The notes under the pieces are model-generated. The model saw only the letters and a list, made by a program, of their open reading frames with translations. It ran no database searches and had not been told where the DNA came from. Of a DNA stretch of 64,000 nt, positions 1-18,146 are shown piece after piece. Both the position numbers and the translations under genes were made by a program. The stretch is from positions 4,143,501-4,207,500 of the forward strand of contig NC_084767.1 in NCBI RefSeq assembly GCF_028858725.1, in the 5' to 3' direction. The stretch comes from Colius striatus. Its lineage: Eukaryota > Chordata > Aves > Coliiformes > Coliidae. The stretch's first letter is position 1; each line of letters starts with the position of its first letter.

Positions 1-682
1 TTTGTTTTTTCTCTTCTTTCTAAATGATTCTTCAATTAGTCACCAGACTTAAAGAAGTACTTTTCTCCCCCACCATAAAGTTTTCTTTTGTGTTTTGGGG
101 AGGGTTTTTCGAGGGTTTTTTTCATGGCAGGTGAGCAAAGACATTCCCGTCAAAAGTCTTTCTCTGCTTCCATCCTCTGTAGCCTCAATTCCCCTGCTCA
201 TCTAAGACATCATGCCCTTTGCTTTCTCTGTCCTTGACAGCAAACATCTGCTTAAGCCACTGAGATCCTAAGTTTGATGGAGCACTGCCACTAAAAAAGA
301 ACTAAAGACATGAACACTGTTTCACTTCTTTGAAGCGTCTTCGCGATCTCTGTTCCTCTTCCTCTGCTGACCTTTCTGCCTGCTCCCCCCCTTATTATTT
401 TTCTAATCCTGCTTGGCCACAGCAGACAGACTTCAAGATCTGGAAGTGATACCACAAACCAGAAGCTCTGGTCTCCAACCAACACATACAACACTTTAAG
501 TAAGAAGGGATGATGGATTACCCCAAAGAGCATAGCACTACATTCTCTGTTTAATAACCCTACCCGCCAACGCCAGCAACCCAGCTTTGGAGGGGGATGT
601 CACTTCAGCACAACTGTGTGAGCACACAGGCAGATGCCAGTAACTCATCATCATGCAAGAGGCAGAAGAAAAAAAGTGCTGG

Positions 683-726
683 GTTTGTTGTTTGTTTGGG
701 TTTTTTTTTAACCAACAAACAACAAA
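683..726. repeat. inverted repeat, 15-16 bp arms
   Basis: TTTGTTGTTTGTTTGG and the near-complementary CCAACAAACAACAAA are separated by a T-rich loop of about 12 nt. Only one base differs between the arms, so a stable hairpin is possible on either strand. It is low in complexity. Confidence 0.7.
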
Positions 727-1701
727 TGGCATCTATGTATTTTATAACAGCTACATCCAGAACAACATTTTCCTACTAGAAGCATTATGTTTTCTGTATG
801 TTCTGGAACAGAGAATGAGATTTCATCGTTATCTGAATGCCAAGAGTGCGATGTGCAGCATATTGAACTTATTAGAACTATATTAAGACACTTCAATTAA
901 TTATAAAACCCTGTTTACAGTTAAAATCTGAATTGCATAAACCTTTATTGAAATACTACCATAGAGTTAGGAGAGCTGTTTGCACAAGAGACTTAGCAGT
1001 AAGACTAACACTCAAATTTCCTTTGGAGCCAAAGGTTTCCCCTGAAACAGAGCATGGCCAAAGCAAACACAGAAAACAAAAGCAAAACTAGACACGAATT
1101 TAGTTTCCATTCTCCAGCAACATCCTACATTCACACAGGGGGTTGTTTCAGTATTTTTTTCCAGACTGTGCAAAGCCTTTCAAGGTAAGAAAAAAAACCC
1201 CAAAACAATTCTACAGTTCCCAGGAAAAAAAAAACCCAAACCCAACCTGTTATGAAGAAGGGAATGGTACAATCTAGTCTACTCTTCATACTGCAGAAGT
1301 ATGGCTTGCTACACTTTTGTTACAAAGGGGTTACCAGCGCATCATACTTTAAAGCCAGTAACGAATCAGAAAGACACATCAAAATAGTTCCCCCCCCCCC
1401 AAGTTCAAAACCAGAGAACTAAAAAACAAACCAATACAAATCAGGGAAACTACTACAGCAAGGTCTAAACATTAAAATGGATGATTTTCAGAAAACCTTC
1501 CACTTGACTTTCAAGCCAATGCCAGCTTTCAAGTGCTTTCAGACTTTTTGAAGCAACAAATCTCTCTGTCAGTCTTTCATTTAAAAGCATTGTTTAAATA
1601 GGCTTCACTAATCACACAGCATGGACATGCAAGTCATGGAATGTAAACCAGCGCGTTCCCTTAGTTATAGCACACACAGCGGTCTGTTACTTGGACAGAA
1701 C

Positions 1702-1950
1702 CACAGAATGGAAGGGGTTTGGAAAGGATCTCTAAAGATCATCCAGCCCAACCCCCTGCTCAAGCAGGTCTGCGTAGATCAGGTCACACAGGAACGCGTC
1801 CAGGCGGGTCTGAAAGCCTCCAGAGAAGGAGATTCCACACCCTCCCAGGCCAGCCTGTGCCAGGGCTCCCTCACCCTTACAATCAAGTAGTTTTTCCTTA
1901 AGTTTACATGGAACTAAGCTTCTATTTATTCCCAATTAATTCCCGTTAAT
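1702..1950 (-). mobile_element. CR1 LINE 3' fragment
   Basis: Reads on the minus strand as the CR1 3' end. On the plus strand it starts with CACAGAATGG, then the reverse complement of the GGTTGGA...GATGATCT block, a GATCAGGTCACA block, and GCCAGCCTGTGCCAGGGCTC. It is 5'-truncated like most avian CR1 copies and somewhat diverged. No open RT frame remains. Confidence 0.9.
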
Positions 1951-3113
1951 GCTCAAAGGACTCCAAACCTTCATCCTTCAAAAAGCTCTTTCACCACTCC
2001 TGTTATTTTAAAAACCCCACGTCAAGGACGTCCAATGGCTTCATGTCTCTGCTACTGATTTCTCTGATCAGCTAATACTCTCATCAAACAGGGTAATTCT
2101 TTCTTTGCACGGGTTACGAAGCACAGTGTGAGGTCTCAGAGCTATTATTCGTACCTCTAAAAAGTACCATCGCTGAGCACTATTTCTACCAGAACACTTT
2201 CCTGCTAATACAATCTATTTCCTATGGAATTGACTTCACATTTGATTTGCCAACAACAACAAAAAAAACCAATCAAGTTTCTAAAGCACCCGTGTCTGCT
2301 CCTCTGTAATTCTTACTATGAAAGCTTATATATAATAAGAATAATTAACCTTTCCCACAAGGACACTTAGAAGCGCTTGGTTAAGTGGCTTTAGGTGAAA
2401 GGCCTCTTTATCATCACCTTTAAAGCATTTGAAAGATAGTATCAGAATCTGGTTCTGTTTTGCAGGTGATTTATTGCACGATTTCGACAAGATACCCTCA
2501 AGTGGCAGCAACACAGAAGATTACTCTCACTTTAAAGGAGAAGTTAACATTTCAGCTGGCACAGATGAATGACTGAAACTGTCACCTGCTTGCTTAGAGA
2601 AACCCGAGGAAGAGTGTGTGTTTTACACGGGAGTGTGACACAGTGAATTCTAGTCTTAAATGATCTTTGATGTCTGATCGATTGGATCAAACGATGCCCT
2701 AGGGAACACCGCGGGCTGGCGTTGCGTTGAATCACCGGGAGGAGACCAGGGCAATGCCAGGGATACCGCGGGCATCCTTACAGAAAACCACATCCAAGCT
2801 ACCGGCCTTCAGGGCCGAGGGGAGCAGAGTTCAGGCTCCGGTGGCGTGAGGGGCTTTCGGCGAGCTGCCCCCGCCTCACCGCAGACGTGTGGGGAGATGC
2901 CGAAAGCCTGAGACACAGCCGCAGGCAGCTCCTCGGGCGCCCCGGGGAAGCTCCCGGTATTTCATCCGTGAAGCCTGTGGGAGCCGGCTCGGAGCGGGAG
3001 GGCGCGGAGCCGGGTCACCTGTGTACGGGAGCCGCCTGTCCCCCCGCCCCCCGGGGCTGTGCACCCCCAGCTGCGAGACTCGCCCCGAGGCAAAGCGCTG
3101 CGGAGGGCCGGGG

Positions 3114-3159
3114 CCGCGGGCAGCCCTCACCGGCCGCGGGCAGCCCTCACCGGCCGCGG
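3114..3159. repeat. 20-bp tandem duplication in CpG island
   Basis: A 20-bp unit beginning CCGCGGGCAGCC occurs twice in perfect tandem (3114-3133 and 3134-3153), followed by the first six bases of a third copy. On the minus strand each unit carries GGTGAG, so a potential splice donor core is duplicated. It may be only a GC-rich slippage product. Confidence 0.85.
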
Positions 3160-4572
3160 CCCGCACCGCGCCCCCGCCCCTGACCCACTAACACACCTCC
3201 CAGCCAACATGGCCGCCCCGCCAGCCCGAGCGCGGCGCAGCCTAGCCCGACCGCCGCCGCCCCACCCCGCCCAGCCCCGCCCTCCCCGCCCGCTCACTGG
3301 CTCGCTCCGCAGCCGCGCGCGCTGCCATTCGCCGCCGCCCACGCCGCTCACCCGCCCAGCGGCCCTTTCAAGATAGGGTGAGGCGACATGTAAACAAACC
3401 CCCTTCCGCCGCTCCGGAGGGCACCGGCCGCGGCCCCGGCCCCCTCGGGCCGCCCCGAGCACGGCGGAGCGGCGCCTGCCCGCCCTCGGGGCCCTAGGAG
3501 CCCGCGCCGCCCTGCCCCCGGCCCCGGTGGGGCGGGAAGGGAACGGAGGGCTCCGTTGCCCCGCGGGAGGCAGCCCCCGCCCCGCGGCCCCCGCGTGGGT
3601 TGGGGGCGGCCGGTGTAGCCTCTGCCGGGCGCGCCCCCCGCTGCCGGGGGAAAGCCCCTTCTCAAGTGGCCGGGGCTGCCGCTCACCGTGGGCCGGTGAA
3701 CCTCTGTACTCTCCCCCACCCACCCAAGTCAGTTACATAAAACGCCCTGCCGGAGCGGGGAGAGTCCCTCCCGCCGCCCTGCTCCACCACTCGCACGTTG
3801 CCCGCCGGCCCGGGACCCCTCTCCGCCTCCTCTAGCCCCACAGTCCGTCCTACGGACAGGAGCCGCCCCCTCGGACACCAGTGGGCCGCAGTCAGAGAAA
3901 CCCCTCACACCCCCAGGTCACCCCCTGGCCGTCCCGAGCATTCAAACAAGTCTACAGCGGAGGAGGCGACTAGGAGCCTGAGAAGCAACAGAGTGCGGGG
4001 ACCGGCCCGGAGTGCGGCAGCGCCGAGCGCATCGGCACCTCTCAGTAGGGCAGCCGAGCAGCAACCAGAGCCACCGGTCTCCCCGGCAGGACGGCGCTTT
4101 CCTTTTCCCGGCGCTTGCTGCCAGACTCGCTTTCCTTGTAAAGGCACGGGCCGCTCCTGACGGATGGAGGCTGGAAGGGGTGCTGACAACTCGCTGCTAA
4201 GCCCACGCTCAGTCCCCTGCGCAACCCCAAGCCCCTGCTGCCGGGCCCGACCCCCCAGCTCCAGGAGCTTGACAACCCCCCGCCCCTCGCACAGCTCCTC
4301 TCCCGCAGCACCGGCAGCCACACCCCCCCCCGCCGAGCGACAGGAGCCCGCTCCAGCTGGGCACCATCCTTTCCTCCCCGGCGCCCGGCAGCCGGGCAGA
4401 CACACCTCTCCCAGCGCCCCGCCGTCCCCTGCCCGCCACACACCGCCAGCGCCTCCTTCCCGCCGGGACGCCCTCCGCCCGCCACCGGGCCCGCCAGCCG
4501 CGCCTCCGCGGGCGGCCCCGGGGCGCCCCGCAGCCCCCGCGCCGCCGCCCCGCGGCCCCCGCCCGCACTCAC

Positions 4573-4690
4573 CGGGCGGCCGCGGCTCAGCAGGGGGCGC
4601 CGCCCGGCGCGCTGGGGCCCGGACCCTCCATGCGGCTGCGGGTTTGTTTTGTTTATGTCCCTTCCTGACGGGTTCCCGGAAATCGCGTGA
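4573..4690 (-). other. CREBRF: putative non-coding first exon of CREBRF
   Basis: On the minus strand a strong donor (GCCCG|GTGAGTGCG, exon end at 4573) lies 100-130 bp downstream of two CCAAT boxes and two CACGTG boxes, the geometry of a CpG-island first exon. The transcription start is not marked by a TATA box and is placed only roughly at 4640-4690. CREBRF is a bZIP-related regulator that promotes CREB3 turnover and responds to starvation and ER stress. Its identity here rests on synteny (ERGIC1-RPL26L1-ATP6V0E1-CREBRF) because no coding sequence is present. A different promoter-associated transcript is possible. Confidence 0.5.
4587..4631 (-). other. short upstream ORF in the presumed CREBRF leader
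   Basis: On the minus strand, ATG at 4631 opens a 14-codon frame (starting MEGPGPSAPG) closed by TGA at 4587, wholly inside the presumed first exon and 14 bp before the splice donor. If the exon is real and transcription starts upstream of 4631, this is a uORF. It could instead be chance in GC-rich sequence. Confidence 0.35.
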
Positions 4691-4699
4691 CTCGCCCCC

Positions 4700-4810
4700 C
4701 TCACGTGGGGAGGGAGGGAGGGGGGGAAGGCCGCGCCAGCCAATCGCCGGCCGCCGCCTCGCCGTCCAATGGGGCGCCGCCCCGGCGGGGGCCTCCCCCG
4801 TCACGTGACG
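4700..4810 (-). promoter_or_regulatory. E-box and CCAAT-box cluster, CREBRF promoter
   Basis: Within 110 bp there are two CACGTG E-boxes (4702-4707 and 4802-4807) and two CCAAT boxes (4740-4744 and 4766-4770). The second E-box sits in the perfect 10-bp palindrome GTCACGTGAC (4800-4809), the classic USF/TFEB-TFE3 (CLEAR-like) form. The cluster lies just upstream of the presumed minus-strand first exon. Binding is inferred from motif alone. Confidence 0.6.
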
Positions 4811-4899
4811 GAGGCGCGGCGCGCGGGGGGAGCAGAAGAAGGGCGGTGGGCAGCGCCACAGCGGGGTCGGGCTTGGCGGGAGGCACCGACACTGACAAG

Positions 4900-7240
4900 T
4901 ACTGATCCCCTCCCCTCCCCTCCCGTCCCTCAGTGTTCCCCCGTTCCTCTCTACCTGCAGCTTTGCGGTTGTGGCACTCGCACACGTCGCCCCCCCACCT
5001 TTGCCCCCTGCCCCCCCAAGAGGTACTTTGTCTCCATCACTACGGAGACAGAGAAATTACTCATCAACTTCTCAACATGCTGTTCTGGAAAGATGGGAAC
5101 GGGCACCGAACCTATGAAAACAAAGTTAAAGACCTTTCTGTCAGTCAAGTGTTTCCATGATTTCCAGCAGGGGAAAACCAAAGTTCGGTAACAGTTCAGA
5201 ACGCTTCTCACGTGAAGGGCACAGATGAAGATGTCTGAATTCCCTAAACAATATGAACAAAAGAAGTTAAAAGCATTTGAAATGATCCCGAGTGAAGCAC
5301 CTGCTGTACATGCTGCCAATGTCTTGCACAAAGTCTTCAAGACTTGACTATGGAGTCAGTTTTGTCTGTCTTCCTCATTATTACCTTCCCCTAAAAACAT
5401 CCATACTCAGACAGGGACTAGACCACTTCCCTCCAGACTCGGGCTTTCAGGCCATATCAAATGCTGCCAAGCTTTCTCCATGTATACTTTACCATGTTAT
5501 GTTCTCTTCTGTTCTCACAACCCCAACAGGAAGCTGTTAAAGGCTCTGATAGCTGCATTGTTTGTTGAATGCCAGTGGATGAATCTGTCTGCTCCAAGTT
5601 CCTACCACCCTGCACCACCCCTCTAAATAAAAAAGGAATTATCTGAAGCAGTGTTAATTCCTGGCACACAGGGAGCAGACCATGCTGCAATCATGGTGCA
5701 GACAGGAGGTCACTCAACAGAACAGAAACTAAATGTTATTTCTTTCAACTTCTTCAGTGATGCTAGTACCTGGTTGGTATCTGTTTCAGAGAAATATTAA
5801 CCCTTCAAGATAAAGGGAAATGTCTTGGCCTGGAAGGTACCTAAATGAAAATTGAACTATGGCGTGTTTGTCCAGGTTTTGAACAGATCTTTCAATTCAC
5901 CAACAGGTAAATTCATCATGTGAACTGTGTCTTATTTCTCCCGTATCTTCTACAAGGAGCAATGCATAACTTAGACCCTAAAACAGAAGGTTTGTTAGAG
6001 AAAGTGACATCACCAATCTACTAACACCAACACTCGTCACTGGATGCTTCCTTTTTTGATGTCTCCCTTTCAGGTAAATATGACAGGCAGATCAATATAT
6101 TTTAAAAACTGTTGCATATTCAAAGTTGTCAACAATACCTTGAAGAATTTCTCCTCTCATCCCAATACAATGTTGACATATGTTATTCTCCACACAGTTA
6201 AATACACCCAGCCAAACAACATAGTAAGCTTTTGTAAGACCATTTGGTTTCACATTGTCTGGGGAATTATTTGCCACAGACTCTATAGCACTATGGTGTG
6301 CAGCTTCTGGCATGTTAAGACACAGCTCTCAGTAGTGGGGAATATAAACTCCTGCCCCAACACCATTCCCATGATCACAGTCACTATTCTTGTTTATAAC
6401 AGCAAGCACCTTGTCTCTTTTGCAATTCATGTTGTCCAGTTTGGTTACTGCAAGTTACAGCATTTTGTCAGCTCTTGGCATTTCCTGTCCAGTAATGAGC
6501 ACTGGCCCAGTGAAAACTGAACAGTGCTGCCCAAAAGAACTCAAACAAATACTACCACGTTCCGCCACATCCTCGTGCATAACAACGAAACGCAGCAAGG
6601 AACAATGGCAATTTATTTGCACATGATGGAAAGAGGCAAGAAAGTATAGACAAAGGCTCCTGTACACACAGCAGTATTTATATCCTTTGAAGCTGTTCCT
6701 CAGTAAATAAGAGAGTCACCTCCAATGTCACAGACCCAGCTGATAGCGAGGAGCCTCAGCGATCTCTCATCTCTGGCCCACTTTGGCTAATGCTTCATCA
6801 GGCCTGTGATTCCACGTGCAAGAGTCAAGTCAGTATAAAACTGTTCAAGCTGCTTATTATGATATGTGTCATCAAAATGGGCAGTAAATTAATCTCCTAT
6901 GAAAATGACTATTTCTGCTTCATTCAAACTAGTCGTTACCTCTGCCACTGAGTTCCTCTAGTATCAGACAATGGGAAGTTCTGGAGAAGAGGCTGTATGT
7001 TAAGCATTCACTTCTTCCTGCAGAGCTTTCAGCAGTTTTAGATTGCAAATACAGGACTACTTCAGAACTACTTGAAAGGTCCTGACAGAGACAGCAAGCG
7101 TGCTCATCATGCTATATGACTTCATTACAATCTATCCATACCATCCAAGCTTCCTCAGCTCAACTCTGGGCCACTACGGTTTGACTGAAACCACAGAAAA
7201 ACACATCAGTTAAACATGGCACAAGAGTACTTTTGTGTTA
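4900..7240. other. intergenic gap between CREBRF promoter and ATP6V0E1 3' end
   Basis: No recognisable coding exon, RNA gene or CR1 copy seen. The first 150 bp grade out of the CpG island and the rest is ordinary AT-rich sequence. The short open frames here have no family features I recognise. Confidence 0.6.
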
Positions 7241-7738
7241 AGCAGAGGATTAGTTTTATTTCCAGGCATGAGAAATTGCAGACCAGATTTCCCAAGAACA
7301 CAAATAATTTTAAGCAATAAATGCCATCAGCATGTGGTACCACTGATTTTCCTCTCCTTGTACAGTTTCATTGCACACATTTTTTTTTCCCCCACGTGCA
7401 GTCAGACAGAACAGCAACAAACAACCTGAGAGATATATACAGTGCTCCTATGGAGTGAGTGAAATGAATGGGAAAGCTGACTCTATGACCTATAAAAAGG
7501 TTAGAAATTTTCATCCCATCAGAAGTCAAGGCAAAAATTTACAGTACCAAAGAGGAGTATAAATTGCACCAGGCACGTTGTTAAATCGTACAGTAGGAAA
7601 AAATACAGGTGCTGGACAAGCTGTCTGAAGCACAGTAGAAAGGTTAAGGCATTAATGTAGGCTTGGTGTCCAATCAACTATGGTAAGGGCATCTTTGGGT
7701 CAGTGGAGCTTTTCAGCTGGAGGAAATCTCTTCTTCAC
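7240..7738 (-). other. ATP6V0E1: ATP6V0E1 exon 4 (3'UTR exon)
   Basis: The coding exon ending at 10743 is followed, after its stop, by a good donor, so a separate 3'UTR exon is expected. On the minus strand a pyrimidine-rich acceptor (CTTGCTTTGCAG) ends at 7739 and is followed by GTGAAGAAG, which agrees with my recollection of the start of the human last exon. An AATAAA signal (7260-7255) lies about 480 nt downstream, giving a 3'UTR of a length similar to human. The exact cleavage site is approximate. Confidence 0.7.
7255..7260 (-). terminator. polyadenylation signal of ATP6V0E1
   Basis: AATAAA on the minus strand, about 480 nt into the presumed 3'UTR exon, followed by a T/G-containing stretch. 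It is the best placed canonical signal between the exon 4 acceptor and the intergenic gap. Confidence 0.6.
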
Positions 7739-10700
7739 CTGCAAAGCAAGAGGCAACGTAATTACTCCTTCCCATGGAGACAATTTAGTAATGAAAGACC
7801 TGGTTGTTAAGCACAACTATTTCCATTCCACAAATGCACTGAGAAATGGTCTAGAATCAGAGATAATTCTCCTTCCTTGGAGGTCTTCAAGACCCGCCTG
7901 GAAATGTTCCTATGGGACCTGATCTAAGTGACCCTGCTTCTGCAGGGGGTTGGACTGGATGATCTCTAAAGGTCCCTTCCAACCCCTACCATTCTGTGAT
8001 TCTATGATAATTCACCTCTATGGAGCTTCAAGAATAGTCTCTACTTCCTTGCTTTCTTGGCAGTTTCATTTACATTATAGCCTGGTAGAACAATTATTTC
8101 ACGAGCAAGCTTTCCATGCTGTAACAACACCCAGACGAGAGACTTTCTTGCTCTCACATGAAGAAAGCTCCTGGTCTGAGAACAGAGACTGTCAACTGAC
8201 AGCCGGGAGAAAAGGGGAGCATTAGATTGTGTTGTTTAAAAAGAAGCTACAGCCCGTCTTTACCACAGCTACACAAGTCTGCATGTTCTTAAAATACTGC
8301 CAACCAAGCCATTATTTGATTATACAGACAAGTCATCTGATGCATCTTTGTCCCTTGGAGAAATACTGACTGAAAAGACCAAACATCTGTCATTTGGCAC
8401 AGGCCAATCGAGACAGCACCTGCAGAAGCTCCTCACTAGAATGCAGCAGCCTTCAGTGTGCACTTTCAGCCTGCTCTGTTGGCCACGTAAAATGGGTTTG
8501 CTTAGACTATCCTCATTTTTTACTAAGACCTCTCCACACTGGAAGTCAGTACTCCGTTGTCTTTGCTCTCCTGCTTTGCATTGTCTGTACTAATTCAGTC
8601 AAACCTCAGCTAAAAGAGAAACAGGAGGCAGAAAATGTATCTAGTATAGTATATTAAAAGGTATAGTACCTGTACCTTGAATGTTGGAAAAAGCACATCT
8701 TAAAAGCCAAAAATAACTGGTTAAACAAGAAATGGTGGCTATATTTATGGGATTCCAGCAGTGTCAGAGATACATCCCAGCTCTTTCAGATGGCATCTAA
8801 TTCACAGCTTCTATCTAGTGAGAAACTCAGCAGGAGGCTCTGAGTGCAGAGGCACACAGCAGCAATAGAAAGGATGCTGCAGTCTGATCAAGGCAGCCAC
8901 CTCCTTGCTGCTCGGCTCACTCAACACTGCAAGAGGAATTCTCATACAAGAGAAATTCCAACAAGACCAGGGTGAATAGTATGACCTGTAATAGCATATT
9001 TCTGGCACAAAAAACATAACATTTAACTCAAATATCTGAGGGTTATTATAGGCTCCTATTTTAAAGCATTCTTCTTCACAAAGACGAGAACCTGCATTTT
9101 ATTCCAAAATGAAGCCAATAAAACGAGACATATCAAAGGTTAAAACAAACTGCTTCATATTACACAACAGGGAACACTACACTGGTATCAAATTCTTCAT
9201 TAAGGAGTTTAAAAATGACATCTCCTTACAAACTTTCTGGCCATCCTAGAATGCATTACTTCCCTCTATTCCTTCGTACAAATTTACCTTCAGTTCTCTG
9301 GAAAATCCTTCACTGAAAGGGAAAACCACGACTGTTTTAGCAGGCATCTAAATTCCAAGAGTTGTATCTCATCTCCAGTTTGTCCTTGCTGGTTGCAGTG
9401 CACAGATCACTGATCAGTCTGAAGGAAGCCTGACTTTCACATCCAAGGCCCTGATAACACCTGCCCAGATAACTACATTTCAATTTCAGATCCCAGGCAA
9501 CTGAATTACCCTGTGGGACTGAGGTACCTGTATGCCCATTACCAGCATACATTGGGCTCTGTTTTAGCTAACTAATTATGTGTTAGCATATGAGTAGTGA
9601 CAATGCACCTAGGAAATTCAGCCTTACTGACTTAGCTAATTGCAGGTCTTTACTTGATGCAGGGCCACATCTACCTTTAGCTGCTGCTTAAACGAGAAGA
9701 TACAGACACACACGCCACAGTCTGACAACACAGTTCCAATGAAGCCTACTTTGAAGCAGTGGAGCTTTGCTTCAGGGTAAATGTTCAGGATGCTTTACAG
9801 ACAGCATTTAACTGAGCTGTAACATCAACTGTCATCTGTCTGTTCCTATCAGTCTTCTGTAAACAGAAGTTAAAGTACCAACAGTAAGGGGATAGGCAGT
9901 TAAACCTATAAGGATCAAAAAGAGGTGAAAAAAGCTATGTGTGTCTAATTATTCAGTTATCAGCATAAGAAGTAAAACCATGGGTACTTCTTTCCACAGT
10001 TACCCTTTATTTGACCTTTCAACTCTAAGTTCTAGAGAAGCATGAAAACATCAAGGATACTGTTAGTATGAGACTTTGTATTTCTGCCGGTCACCCCAGA
10101 AACCATGCCCAAGAACTGCAACAGCAGCATTCCAACAGCACTAGCCAGACAGCAGCCACCAGGCTCACCTATGATTAAAATTGCACACAAGCTATCATTA
10201 AAAAAAGATAAAACATCCACCTGCAAGCTGAGGGTTGGTGCTATACATTGACAGGAGACAAAGAACCATTCTAACTGCAGTTCTCGCTCTGACTTCCCAG
10301 ATAAATAAGTGCAACTGTACATTTCCTTGGAAATCAGGATAGGTCTTGGATGAAATGGTAGTAGACTTGAAGAGAGTTTTAATGACTGCTAAAGATTAGG
10401 AAATGCACTTATGCCAGCTATTAAGACACACCTCAGGCTGGTGGGTTTGATTTTTTTTGTTCTTCAGGAAGAAATGTACTGTTTTCCTTTTAAACCTCTG
10501 CTTACTGAACACAGCACCACATGACACGATAGCAGAGCAAAATAACTGCATAAGAATTCAGACCGTGCTTTTCACAGTAGCCAGTCAAGATTAACACCCA
10601 AAATATGTTTTGTTACAGCCTATAGGAAGACAGATTTCTCCTGCAAAACAGCCAGCAATTCTCAACACACAGTTATGCCACTGTTCAATTTCTCCTGAAG

Positions 10701-10742
10701 CTTCAACATAACAAATACATTAATAAATCTGATAATACTCAC
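7739..10742 (-). other. ATP6V0E1 intron 3 (3'UTR intron)
   Basis: Bounded by donor TAG|GTGAGT at 10742 and acceptor TTTGCAG at 7739. It contains one plus-oriented CR1 tail and otherwise unremarkable AT-rich sequence. I found no snoRNA or other RNA gene that I could support. Confidence 0.65.
7868..8008 (+). mobile_element. CR1 LINE 3' tail
   Basis: The last about 140 bp of CR1: CCTTGGAGGTCTTCAAG, then a GGGTTGGACTGGATGATCTC block and the terminal ATTCTGTGATTCTATGA. It is antisense to ATP6V0E1, about 130 bp upstream of the exon 4 acceptor. Confidence 0.95.

Positions 10743-18146
<7,404 letters not shown>

Larger units (their letters stand above)
1..2700. other. non-coding stretch, probably CREBRF intron 1
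   Basis: No open frame here resembles a known protein and I found no CREBRF coding exon on the minus strand. The stretch is AT-rich with poly-A, poly-T and poly-C runs (for example a C run near 1390) and one CR1 fragment. It lies downstream, in minus-strand terms, of the CpG island holding the presumed CREBRF first exon, so by synteny it is most likely the start of that gene's first intron. This is inference from gene order, not from sequence identity. Confidence 0.5.
2700..4900. promoter_or_regulatory. CpG island at the CREBRF 5' end
   Basis: About 2.2 kb very rich in G, C and CpG, with many GC-box-like runs, abruptly flanked by AT-rich DNA. Long open frames on both strands here (up to 299 codons) are Pro/Arg/Gly/Ala-rich and overlap each other, as expected from composition. 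The right part carries CCAAT boxes and E-boxes. By gene order (the next gene after ATP6V0E1 in human is CREBRF, same strand) this is most likely the CREBRF promoter. Confidence 0.8.

Noticed and set aside
3905-4804. 299-codon minus-strand open frame, and a 198-codon one at 3127-3723
   Set aside because: Both lie in the CpG island, are Gly/Arg/Ala/Pro-rich, overlap long frames on the other strand and in other phases, and show no domain. Stop codons are simply rare in this composition.
1-4900. CREBRF coding exons
   Set aside because: I found no minus-strand match to the CREBRF N-terminus or bZIP region; only the promoter and first exon can be argued, by gene order.
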